The translations under genes were made by a program, and so were the position numbers. A DNA stretch of 64,000 nt from Neoarius graeffei (Eukaryota; Chordata; Actinopteri; Siluriformes; Ariidae): NCBI RefSeq assembly GCF_027579695.1, contig NC_083577.1, positions 53,751,283-53,815,282 on the forward strand, read 5' to 3'. Shown here piece after piece: positions 48,001-57,432 of this stretch. Positions within the stretch are counted from its first letter, which is position 1. Each line of letters starts with the position of its first letter. The notes below the pieces were generated by a model. The model saw only the letters and a list, made by a program, of their open reading frames with translations. It did not search any database and had not been told where the DNA came from.

Positions 48001-49607
48001 GTCATACCAAAGACCATTATAAAAATGGTACCTACTACCATCTGGCAAGGCATGCTGCAATACAGATGTGCATGGGGAGTTAAACTCTCGTGGTTACCAG
48101 AGGACTAGCCCCCCACTGTAACCCTAGCTATGTAATAGGCGAGAGGCCGAGGGCTATGGAGATCGGCACCGCCCGATGCGCCACCATCAGAGTTGGGCCT
48201 GGTTAGTACTTGAGTGGGAGACTGCCTAGGAATACCAGGTACTGTAGGCGCGGGAAGGACTTTAACTTTTTTTAACTTTTAATATCCAGGTTCTCGAGCA
48301 ACATATGCTCCCATCCAGACGACATCTCTTTCAGGGAAGACCTTGCATTTTCCAACATGACAATGCCAAACCACATACTGCATCAATTACAGCATCATGG
48401 CTGCGTAGAAGAAGGGTCCGGGTACTGAACTGGCCAGCCTGCAGTCCAGATCTTTCACCCATAGAAAACATTTGGCGCATCATAAAACGGAAGATACGAC
48501 AAAAAAGACCTAAGACAGTTGAGCAACTAGAATCCTACATTAGACAAGAATGGGTTAACATTCCTATCCCTAAACTTGAGCAACTTGTCTCCTCAGTCCC
48601 CAAACGTTTACAGACTGTTGTAAAGAGAAAAGGGGATGTCTCACAGTGGGAAACATGGCCTTGTCCCAACTTTTTTGAGATGTGTTGTTGTCATGAAATT
48701 TAAAATCACCTAATTTTTCTCTTTAAATGATACATTTTCTCAGTTTAAACATTTGATATGTCATCTATGCTCTATTCTGAATAAAATATGGAATTTTGAA
48801 ACTTCCACATAATTGCATTCCGTTTTTATTTACAATTTGTACTTTGTCCCAACTTTTTTGGAATCGGGGTTGTATAAAGTTAGACAGTGGCATAAACAGG
48901 ACTGAAGAGTTGGCTAGTGGAACACTGATAAGAACTCTGACGGGCCTGAGGGCTATAATCTGATCAGCCTCAGAATCTCTTCAGAGGGTCACACTTGCAC
49001 CATTCCCACCTTGACCCAGTCGTCTTGGACAAAAGAGTCTGGAGTATTGCCCACAGTTGCAGTAAGAAGGCTAAAAGAACATATTCTAATGGTCCAACGA
49101 ACACTAGACAGAGGGACACTAAGGGAAAAAGTTGTCCAAGATAACAAAACATGTCCAGTGCATCAAACTTCCAACTTAAAATTGTAACTGTTTACATGGC
49201 TCTATCCATCCAAATGCAAACCATAATCTTAAACATTATGGTGCATTGTGTTGTGACATATCTCACAGTCATGTCCCATATGATGTATCTATTGTAAAAG
49301 GGGCTGACTGGTAAACAAATAGCACTTAAGTTTAAAAAGTCAGTAGGCCTACTATGTTATGTATTTATTTGACATGAGAAAAATGTCTAATGGTCTGAGT
49401 AAAGTTAGTTCAAATTGTGAAATTATTCTGAAACTCACCTTTTTAGTGATCTGGATTTCAGTAGCTTCTTTGAATGATTTAGAATAACTCCTAATCCTCT
49501 CTTCTGCAGGCTACGTGTAAACACGTGAATAAAACAAATGATTTAACATCCTACTTACTCAGCATCAAGGGCAGAACGAAGAATACTAACAGTCGGGTTG
49601 GGGTCAT
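42032..49607 (-). CDS. jam2: junctional adhesion molecule 2 (JAM-B)
   Basis: Type I membrane adhesion receptor of the immunoglobulin superfamily, acting at cell-cell contacts; in fish myoblasts JAM-B/JAM-C pairing drives fusion (family knowledge). Minus-strand exons: 49559-49607 (signal peptide), 45146-45211, 44916-45026, 43717-43866 (V-type Ig), 43343-43530 and 43002-43110 (C2-type Ig), 42809-42916 (transmembrane), 42531-42561, and 42032-42070 (tail ending SFVI). Phases agree through the transmembrane exon. After it, the 31-bp exon and the terminal exon do not join in frame, so a small exon is missing, mis-called or affected by an indel. The neighbour gabpa and the order match human chromosome 21. 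jam2a versus jam2b is not decided. Confidence 0.9.
42464..42472 (-). CDS. jam2: possible jam2 micro-exon
   Basis: cagaacgag lies between an aatcag acceptor and a gtgagg donor, and would read QNE in the frame of the terminal exon. It does not repair the phase of the preceding exon, so this is tentative. Confidence 0.25.
42531..42561 (-). CDS. jam2: jam2 small cytoplasmic exon
   Basis: 31 bp between a tttttag acceptor and a gtaagt donor, reading KTWQTTAPQQ in the inherited phase. Its outgoing phase (2) disagrees with the terminal exon. Confidence 0.5.
42809..42916 (-). CDS. jam2: jam2 transmembrane exon
   Basis: Encodes ELNLTLVIAVGVGAALLLLS then CSLTVFLCCQRGYCY: one hydrophobic helix followed by Cys and basic residues on the cytoplasmic side. 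Confidence 0.93.
43002..43110 (-). CDS. jam2: jam2 exon, second half of C2-type Ig domain
   Basis: Encodes FTSLSISDAGRYRCEASDGI and EPPKSCVGQHMNVAE, with the DxGxYxC Ig signature and the extra Cys of JAM second domains. Confidence 0.93.
43343..43530 (-). CDS. jam2: jam2 exon, first half of C2-type Ig domain
   Basis: Encodes PLHAPSCHMPAIAMSGSVVE, LHCEYRHTVPPVTYSWYKDN and the end KTGIL before a gtactt donor. The Trp and first Cys of the Ig fold are present. Confidence 0.92.
43717..43866 (-). CDS. jam2: jam2 exon, second half of V-type Ig domain
   Basis: Encodes LFKGRASIDGATVTLLGVTQ and KDSGVYHCEVTASQDKISLG, with the DSGxYxC signature. 150 bp. Confidence 0.93.
43960..44855 (-). mobile_element. 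old SINE, split by two later insertions
   Basis: Pieces at 43977-44100, 44263-44338 and 44727-44855 form one diverged reverse SINE. The gap 44101-44262 holds a repeat shared with 61100-61200 (reverse), and the gap 44339-44712 holds a younger SINE. Confidence 0.75.
44339..44712 (+). mobile_element. tRNA-derived SINE, family S1 (young copy)
   Basis: Full-length plus-strand copy with a 14-bp duplication gatctaatctgcat (44325-44338, 44713-44726), inserted inside the older SINE. Confidence 0.93.
44916..45026 (-). CDS. jam2: jam2 exon, first half of V-type Ig domain
   Basis: Encodes NAVLSCKFQTEKETNPRIEW and KKKGQDISYVYFGGEFT, with the first Ig Cys and the core Trp. Confidence 0.93.
45146..45211 (-). 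CDS. jam2: jam2 exon 2
   Basis: 66 bp encoding HGTISVTVTTSNPKMEVHEN, the first strand of the membrane-distal Ig domain. Phase 1 at both ends. Confidence 0.88.
45212..45955. other. jam2 intron 1, 3' part
   Basis: No recognisable element; short frames here are not supported. Confidence 0.45.
45959..46340 (+). mobile_element. tRNA-derived SINE, S1-related
   Basis: Head gcggcatggtggtgtagtgg; tail ends ggataatggatggctggatgg, a (GGAT)n-like variant of the S1 tail. Confidence 0.88.
46486..46861 (-). mobile_element. tRNA-derived SINE, family S1
   Basis: Full-length minus-strand copy with an 11-bp duplication catttcatgtt (46475-46485, 46862-46872). Confidence 0.93.
47939..48281 (+). mobile_element. 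compound SINE: tRNA-like head and 5S rRNA-like 3' part
   Basis: Flanked by a 13-bp duplication atatccaggttct (47926-47938, 48282-48294). The head (47945-48010) has an A-box-like tagtggcagcgtgtccgcc and a B-box-like gagttctattcacgg. At 48195-48252 gttgggcctggttagtactt, gagtgggagactgcctagga and ataccaggtactgtaggc follow the 3' half of 5S rRNA almost base for base. It ends in a ttttaactttt tail. Confidence 0.85.
48196..48252 (+). repeat. 5S rRNA-derived segment inside the SINE
   Basis: Matches the distal half of vertebrate 5S rRNA, including the C-box-like gagtgggagactgcc. Only about 57 nt; not a functional 5S gene. Confidence 0.8.
48875..49558. other. jam2 intron 1, 5' part
   Basis: No repeat or exon recognised. 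Confidence 0.45.
49559..49607 (-). CDS. jam2: jam2 exon 1 (signal peptide)
   Basis: MTPTRLLVFFVLPLML: a short basic n-region and hydrophobic core, then a gtaagt donor. The start at 49607 gives a clean signal peptide; an upstream in-frame Met (49763) would hide it and is less likely. Confidence 0.78.
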
Positions 49608-50314
49608 CTTTACAGCCTCCGATTCAGCACAAAAACTGAAGTCAACAGCGAGGGGTTTTCTGATGCACGAAAGAATGATGGGTGATTCACGAATGAATCG
49701 ATTCATTTGAAATGACTCTTTTAAGAAAGTACGCTCGCAAGCTCGAACAGAGCTGCTGGACAAGAAGAAAACAGCGGACTTTCATTTGTAATATTAATTT
49801 TAGAGCATCACATTGATGGATTTTGCAGTCTAACCACACTTTATGGGTAAAATTAAGATGTACAGTGACTGCTGAAGTGTTTATGGAAACATTATTACAA
49901 GCAGTAGTTATTACTGACTCAGCTTAAATCCATGTTTATTTGTTTAATAGGGCCTATAAACATAAAATGTGTAAAATTATAGGAAAAAACATCCATCCAT
50001 TATCTGTAGCCGCTTATCCTGTTGTACAGGGTCGCAGGCAAGCTGGAGCCTATCCCAGCTGACTACGGGTGACAGGCAGGGTACACCCTGGACAAGTCAC
50101 CAGGTCATCACAGGCAGGGCCGTAACCAGGATTTTTCAAATACCGAGGTCAAACATTGCGATACATCTTATTTGCCAAAAAAAATGTCCTAATATGGTGA
50201 CTTTTCATACATTTTGGAAACGAGTCAAAATCACAAGCCCAACAAGATGAACATGTAGGTGAACATGTTTATTTTAACAATTTCAAAACTGCACGATCAC
50301 AAAAGTATTTTGTG

Positions 50315-50361
50315 TGTGTGAGTGAGAGAGAGAGTGTGAGAGTGAGTGAGTGATGGAGTGT

Positions 50362-50405
<44 letters not shown>

Positions 50406-50420
50406 GTGAGTGAGTGTGAC
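50315..50420. repeat. (GT/GA)n microsatellite
   Basis: gtgagtgagagagag-type run inside the hAT element. Confidence 0.85.
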
Positions 50421-50546
50421 AACGCAATCTAGCCGAGCCTGAATGGACTTCAATTGCTTTTTAAAAAATATATGCCCTTTTCAGTAGCAAAATACTAGAC
50501 GGTTATTGGACAAAACCGACTAAAACGCTCCATTCGGAGACTGATG

Positions 50547-51776
50547 CCATGTACACACGTAGCCGGGTATTTTTAAAACCGAACATTTTCCCCCCCTCCG
50601 TTTATAAAAATGTTTTATCCACACCACCTCGTCTTCAAAAAAAAATCCCTTCCACACATAACCGAACATCTGCGTTTTCAATCACATTCATAAGCATTCC
50701 CAACCTGTAGATGGCATTATTTCCCCAAATCTTACCCCCTAATCACATCGCCTGTGCTCTTGGAGCAGTAGTTGGGCTTCTAAAATTAAAGATGTAAATA
50801 GCACCTGCACAATAATTAACGCTTTCAAGGCACTACTCCGATCCATTACTCTTTAGCTAGCCGCATACTACGCCGATTTTCAGCGTACCGAGCCAACTGA
50901 AGTCGCGAGTCAGGCGTAAAGACTAGTTTTCGATGGTACCGACTAATCTCACAGCCGATTCGAAAAACTAATCGGGAGCCAGACTGATCGGCGAGAGTCG
51001 CTAGCAATAGCCAATCATATCTTTCGCATATAACACGTGACATCATTAAACACAATTTCTAGCGCGAGAAATACGTGTTGGTAGCACCTAATGCAGGTAT
51101 ATACTGTAATTCCATAGACTGAAGCTTTATCCATAGACACAGTGGGCTGGAAAGCCACTCTGCTCAAGTTGTGTGGCTGAATTCCAAATCGCTTTAACTC
51201 CCCTATATAAGTGCACTATTTAAGGTTGGGAATAATAGCTCATGCAGCCTAGATAGTGCGCTACATATTCCATGTTGTGTCATTTGTAATTCAGCCTGTA
51301 GCATCTTCAAGTGTTGGATTTAACAGTAACTATATCCAATAGCCAATCACAAAGCTATTAAGTTGTCACGTGTCGCTTCAATCGCGACTGCACTCGTCAA
51401 CAGTCAGGGGATATGTGCGTGCCCTGTCGGGAGTCGGCTCTGAAATGGGTCGGTTTGGTACCGTGTGGATCGCCGTAGTGTGCGGTTAGCTTAAGTCCAT
51501 GCTTAATCTGGCTTCTGCAGTAAACAAAGGTCGCACGTTTGACGTCAGGGCAGATTTGTTGTCATTTTTTTGGCGCAGATTGTGACATTCTAAAACGCAA
51601 ACCTCCGGTTATCTCTGTCCACACGAAAAGGCATACACAGAGTTTTCAAAAATCTTCACTTTGCCCGGAGTTTTTTTAAATATTCGTTTTTGATGTGTTT
51701 TCATGTGGATGACAGGCCAAAACATAGAAAAATATCTTCGATTTAGCAGATACCCGGCTACGTGTGGACGGGGTCT
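50547..51776. mobile_element. nested inverted-repeat element, level 2
   Basis: Arms cacacgtagccgggtat (from about 50554) and atacccggctacgtgtg (from 51750). No clean target duplication seen. No coding frame. Confidence 0.6.
50856..51492. mobile_element. nested inverted-repeat element, level 3
   Basis: Arms agctagccgcatactacgcc (50856) and cgccgtagtgtgcggttagc (51471) are imperfect inverted repeats of about 23 bp. The inner parts ggtacc and gagtcggctc also mirror. Confidence 0.5.
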
Positions 51777-53533
51777 GAGCCTCACTGGAGATGTGAGTCA
51801 ATAAGAGGGGCGGGACAAGACTTCCCGAGAGGAGGCTCATCTCCAGCTGGTGATTGGAGGAGGAGCTGTGAACGCGGCTGGGCTCTTCATGATTGACAGA
51901 AAGCAGTCAGAGGTGGTACATCATGTTGTAAATAAAATGTGAACATAATAAGTTTGCTACCCGTTTTCATTTCCGTTCGAAAATACAACCAATGATCAAA
52001 ACAATAGTGTCTTGTGTTCACGTTAGCCTATAGTCTGGTAAGTTAGCAAAATAGCTCAAGTCTCGTCAGCACCCAATAACTTCATAAACAACAGGTCACG
52101 ACTGCCCAGCCTTTTCTGATCTGAAACGCACCAAATCAAATCAAATCGAGAGAGAGAATAAAAGAGTTTGTGCCGCCTGGAAAACGAAAATCCTATCTAG
52201 CTAAGTGGCTTCCACTGTTGTTGCTTGAAATGCTAATTAAAATTGCACTGTTAATGATCATAAGCATTCCGGCACATAACTGTCAGTGACTGGCAAAATT
52301 AACTCCCCTTCTTCCCTCTTTCTTTTTCTCTCACTTGTTGACTTTCCAAAGCTGAGTTTGGTTTGTTTTAGTGTAGTAGACTTCTTCATCTTATGTCAAT
52401 TTTCAGATTCCACGACTAATTGACAAACTGACTGGCTGCGGAGTCGGACCTTGATGAGAACACTTCTCAGCTCTTGTATATCCCGTGGTGCTTAGCTGAC
52501 TATCGCGAGGCTGCCTGATATGAAATGTTTCCAATGTCGGATATTTCAGCTTCGTTTAAAAATGATTATGTGGATTTACTTTTAGACAAACAAATGAGAA
52601 CAGGGGGATGCAAGCTGAATTTAGAATTTTCCACCGATCAAAGTCAGAACGATTTTCATCATATATTAATTTCACATTTCTGAGTGAAAAAAAAAATACC
52701 GTGGGAAAAAAAATGCCGAGGACATGACCTCAGTGTCCTCAATGGTAGTTACGGCCCTGATCACAGGGCTGACACTTAGACACAGACAACCATTCACACT
52801 CACTCCTACGGTCAATTTAGAGTCACCAGTTAACCTAACCTGCATGTCTTTGGACTGTGGGGGAAACCGGAGCACCCGGAGGAAACCCACGCAGACAGGG
52901 GGAGAACATGCAAACTCCACACAGAAAGGCCCTTGTTGGCCGCTGGGCTCGAACCCAGAACCTTCTTGCTGTGAGGCGACAGTGCTAACCACTACACCAC
53001 CGTGCCACCCAAGAAAACGCATATTAAAAGCAATAAAAATGTGCGATATTTACCTAAGTAGTTTTGAAATATGACATATAAGCTCCTGTTTTTTACTGAG
53101 GGAAAAAAACAGACAGGCATAAACTACAAACACAAACAAACAATGGGCTAGTAGCATATTGGATAATATATCGGACCTGCCTGATCCATCCTGATGCCCT
53201 ACGTCTGGCTGGAGTCTCATCACATTGCACTTGTGGAGGACAGCCCCATATGGACAGTCGAAAGTCATACTTGGGAGATGCTCTGGACACTTACAGTATG
53301 GCTGAGGACTACAGTTAACTTGCTAACTGTAGGACTGCAGTTGTCATGAACAGTTTTGCACTCAAGTTTCCATCAATGAACAGTTTATAACTTCAGCAAA
53401 ACAGACTACATGTTAAAATTATAATGAATTTCCTGGTTTCACAGTTATGCTTTGTGACTATATAGGACACTGTTATAGAAGCAAGTTATTTATAATCGCG
53501 TTGTCTGTTGTCACCCAAATGAGGATGGGTTCC

Positions 53534-53688
53534 TGTAGAATGATGTAGTGAGTTACGTCATCACGTAACATGTAGGCTCCCCCCACTGGTAGATGGCTTA
53601 GGCCAGAGTTGGATGTTTTGTTACCTCGGTAGCTTGAACTTGCTCAATAAAAGTTCTAAAGGAACGCCTTCATCTGTGCCATTCTACA
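53534..53688 (+). repeat. gypsy 5' LTR
   Basis: Starts tgtagaatgatg and ends gccattctaca; contains caataaaag. About six substitutions separate it from the 3' LTR. A tggtgtcagaag primer-binding-like stretch follows. Confidence 0.92.
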
Positions 53689-53787
53689 TGGTGTCAGAAG
53701 TAAAACGTTTATGTCGTACTCTATATAGTTAGGTAAGTGTTTTCTTAAGTTAGACCGCGAATATCTGTTAACTACTGACACTGCCCA

Positions 53788-54750
53788 GTGAATGTTAGAG
53801 AAGGAAACATGGCTGATGGATTCCGTCGTCCAGATCTGCTGGTGTTCGATGACAAAATCGCGGAGAATTGGCGAATATTCGAACAAGAATATGACATCTT
53901 CATAGCGGCTGCCCACAGTGACAAACCTGACCGAAAAAAGGCCTACATACTCCTCAATTTAGCAGGAAGCGAGGCTATTGAGAGGGGACGCACATTTACC
54001 TATGCACCAGCTCAAATGGATGGAGAGTGAGAGGTGATCCGTCCTGCAGAATCATGGGAGGATCCGGAATGTTTAAAACGAAAATTCAGAGATATTTGCA
54101 GTCCACAGGCAAACATCACAATGGAAAGACATTCATTCAACACAAGAAACCAAAAGATACTCTTAAGAGAGTGTGAGCTAACATTAGCAAAAGCTATCAA
54201 AATCTGCCAAATCAATGAACAAACTGAACAGCATATTAGAACACTAGCAGCAACGCCACGCAGCTCAACGGTGAGCGTGGATGCAGTACGCCAAGACCGA
54301 AGAATGCAAAGACCTGCTCGTAACAAGCAGCAGAGAGACCAGGGTGCAGGGGAAAATATAAGCTGCATGAATTGTGGCCATGAACACACAGCAAAGAAAG
54401 AACTGTATGAAGCGTATGGGAAGCAGTGCCACTACTGTAAAAAGCTTAACCACTTCAGAAGTTACTGCAGATCAGCAGCAAAAAGCAAACAGTACAAGTC
54501 TGTTAATCAATTAGCCCACACAAACTCAGACAGCAACAGTGAGGACTCCGAGTCATTTGACATAAGTGGGCTGTCACTAGGTGGCAGTGAAATAAATGCA
54601 CTGACTGAAAATGATGTGAACAAGGAGGAACTGCACTTCAATGTAAAAGTCAATGGCAAGACACTCAAACTGAAGGTGGACACTGGCGCAAAGTGCAACG
54701 TCATTTCACTGGATGCACTTAGGCAGATGAGAAATGTAAAAAAAAAAAAA
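53788..54750 (+). pseudogene. gypsy gag and protease region, broken
   Basis: Gag-like start MADGFRRPDLLVFDDKIAEN, a stop at about 54028, and a second frame with zinc-knuckle motifs (CHYCKKLNHFRSYC fits CX2CX4HX4C) and an aspartic protease motif VDTGAKCNVIS. An A-run at about 54739 is followed by a stop. Confidence 0.85.
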
Positions 54751-54782
54751 TAAAATAACAGGGCAAAGCATATGGAGGCACA

Positions 54783-56704
54783 GTGATAAACACTGAGAGG
54801 ACTGTGTCATTAGAGTGCCAGGCAAATGATCAGAGATTCCACAGCCTGCAATTTCATGTGGTAAATGGAAAAGTCCAACCACTGCTAGGGCTACCAGACT
54901 GTTTAAAAATGTACCTGATAACTCTGAAAGATGAGGTTTTCCAAATTGAACTAAGCGGACACTCTTCTCACAAGTGGTTTAATGGCTATGCTGAGCTGTT
55001 TAATGATGAACTAGGTTCACTCCCTGTAACGTACCACATGAAAATGGACCCAAATGTCACACTTGTTGTCACCCCCCTCGCCACATTCCAGTTGCTATGA
55101 TGGACAAAGTGAAAGTAGAGCTAGAGAGCATAGTGAAACAAGGAGTCATCACATCCATCTCAGAACCCACTGAATGGGTGTCCTCAATGGTGGCCACACA
55201 CAAAAAAGACACTGACAAAATCCACGTGTGCATAGACCGGAGAGATTTAAATGAAGCGATAATGCGCCCTCATCATCCTATGCGCACCGTTGAGGAAGTC
55301 GCTGCACAAATGTCAGGTGCAACCGTGTTTTCAGTGCTCGACACCAAGAGTTCCTTTTGGAAGATCAAACTGGATCAAGCCTCATCATTCCTCACCACTT
55401 TTGCCACTCCATTTGGGTGATATCACTACCTGAGGATGCCATATGGCATCAATGCAGCCTCTGAGGTTTTTCAGAGATCTATGGAACAAATATTTGTGGG
55501 CCTCCCATGTGCAGTAATTGTTGATGACATCATAGTTGGGGGAAAAGACCTTAAAGAACATGACAAGAACCTGTGAAAAGTGCTTGACAGGGCATGCAAA
55601 GTCACGTTGAGGCTGAACCCTCAAAAATGCAGATTCCAGCTGAAAGAAGTCAGCTACATTGGACATGTTTTCACTGAACAGGGGCTGAAGCCGGATCCAG
55701 CAAAGATTCAGGCAATCACTGACATTCCGCCACCTCAGGATAAAGCTGCACTGCAACGCTTCCTAGGCATGATAAACTATCTGGGCAAGTTTATACCAAA
55801 CCACAGCAACATCACAGCTCCTCTCCATCAGCTCCTGCACAAGGAAGTAGCGTGGACTTGGACTGATCAACAGCAAAATGCATTTGACACTCTGAAGCAA
55901 CGCGTGACATCACCTCCTGTACTGCGGTACTATGATGTGCAAACACCTGTTACTCTCATATGTGATGCTTCACAGCATGGTCTTGGTAGTGCATGTCTCC
56001 AGGATAACAGTCCTGTAGCTTATGCCTCTCGCACTCTCACCGAAACAGAGAAAAGGTATGCACAGATTGAAAAAGAGCTGCTTGCTGTAGTGTTTGCCTG
56101 TTTCAAGTTCTATAATTACATATATGGAAAACCAGTGATTGCGGAGACAGACCGTCAACCCTTAGTCTCAGTCCTAAAGAAGCCTCTCCACACAGCACCT
56201 GCACGTTTACAACGTATGATGCTGAAGCTACATAAGTTCAATCTCACACTGGTCTACAAGAAAGGGAAGGAGTTGCACTTGGCAGACATGCTGTCTCGTG
56301 CACCAAGGGATACCACAGTGCGACACCTCACAGAATTGGAGAATTTTGAGGTGATGGCAGTACAGCACATCTTATCCAGTCATCAGGATGAACTCTGCAC
56401 TCACAAGATGGAAGATGCTTCGCTTCAGGCCCTGAGTAACATCATCAGACATGGATGGCCAGATCGGCCGAGCAGAGTCCCAGACACAGTGAAACAGTTC
56501 TTCCCATTCCGAGATGAGCTCTGTGTGGAAGATGGAATAATAATGAAAGGCACAAGAGCAGTAATTCCACAAACACTGCACAAAGAATACCTTATGCTGC
56601 TCCACAAAGGACACCCCGGTGCTGAGGCAACCAAACGACGAGCATGCAATGTAGTCTTTTGGACAACAATGATAAAAGACATTGACAGTTTTGTACAGTC
56701 ATGA
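54783..56704 (+). pseudogene. gypsy reverse transcriptase and RNase H, broken
   Basis: RT motifs VFSVLDTKSSFWKIKLDQ, MPYGINAASEVFQR and VIVDDIIVGG, then RNase H ICDASQHGLGSAC and YAQIEKELLAV, and the start of integrase HKGHPGAEATKRR. In-frame stops lie near 55418, 55574 and 56702; the frame shifts near 55098. Confidence 0.88.
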
Positions 56705-56746
56705 AGCACTTGTAATGCATTAAAACCACATCAGCAAAAAGAGCCC

Positions 56747-57047
56747 ATGCAACTACACAAGGTGCCAGAACTCCCATGGTCAACAGTGGCAACAGATCTG
56801 TTTGAATGGAATGGCCAGCACTACCTTGTGCTAGTAGACTCCTATTCAGGATGGTTCGAACTGGATCCTATCAAGAAAATCACGTCACAGTGTGTAATTA
56901 ACAAGCTGAAACGTAATTTTTCTGTTCACGGAATTCCCCACAAGCTGTTGTCAGACTGTGGAACACAGTACACAAGCCAATCTTTCAAGGACTTTGCCAA
57001 AGATTGGGATTTTACTCATGTCACCAGCAGTCCAGAGTACCATCAGA
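56747..57047 (+). pseudogene. gypsy integrase core, interrupted by LINE
   Basis: Integrase core residues are visible: ATDLFEWNGQHYLVLVDSYS and LSDCGTQYTSQSFKDF, ending at SSPEYHQ where the LINE tail begins. The continuation SAKHLLETSK starts at about 59747 beyond the LINE. Confidence 0.88.
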
Positions 57048-57143
57048 TTAGATTAGATTAGATTAGATTAGATTAGATTAGATTAGATTAGATTAGATTA
57101 GATTAGATTAGATTAGATTAGATTAGATTAGATTAGATTAGAT
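57047..57143. repeat. (GATTA)n tract, LINE tail
   Basis: About 19 perfect GATTA units. The same tail is at 61200-61252 (about 10 units) and, in short form, at 38685-38698. Confidence 0.93.
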
Positions 57144-57432
57144 AAAACTTTATTGATCCCTTTGGGAGGGTTCCCTCAGGGAAATTAAGATTCCAGCAGC
57201 ATCATTACAGATAAACAGAGAAAAGAAATAGAGAAAAACTTCTAGATAAATTAAAATAAATTAAGTATTTACATATACAAATATAAAAGAATAAGATATG
57301 GGGGAGGGGGGAAAGGGGGGAGAAGTGGGGTTAGGGTAAGTGTGTGTGTGGGGGGGGGAGCAGGAAAGCTATTGCACTTTATATTGCACATTATATTGCA
57401 CATTGTCCGGTATTGCTTATTGTTCGGCTAGG

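Larger units (their letters stand above)
47222..48638 (+). pseudogene. Tc1-like transposase, interrupted copy
   Basis: Matches the intact transposase, but an early TGA (near 47344), a Cys in place of Phe in SDESKCE, and a 343-bp SINE break it. Motifs FQHDNAKPH and SPIENIW follow at 48305-48638. Confidence 0.9.
46909..48872 (+). mobile_element. Tc1-like transposon, family A, copy 3 (split by SINE)
   Basis: TA at 46907-46908 and 48873-48874, with the same ends as copies 1 and 2. A SINE at 47939-48281 splits the transposase frame. In jam2 intron 1, antisense to the gene. Confidence 0.92.
50115..52759. mobile_element. 2.6-kb nonautonomous hAT element
   Basis: Perfect 8-bp duplication atcacagg (50107-50114, 52760-52767). 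Ends cagggccgtaac and gttacggccctg are inverted, the CAGGG...CCCTG form of hAT termini. No transposase. It holds a (GA)n run and further inverted-repeat elements. Confidence 0.9.
49988..53010 (-). mobile_element. SINE S1 copy split by a hAT element
   Basis: The tail half at 49988-50114 (ccgcttatcctgttgtacag onward) and the head half at 52768-53010 are contiguous once the insertion is removed; one atcacagg is duplicated. Confidence 0.9.

Noticed and set aside
48196-48252. 5S rRNA gene
   Set aside because: Only about half of the 5S sequence, within a SINE with target duplications.
57047-57143. CRISPR-like or telomere-like array
   Set aside because: Perfect 5-bp units without spacers, continuous with a LINE 3' end.
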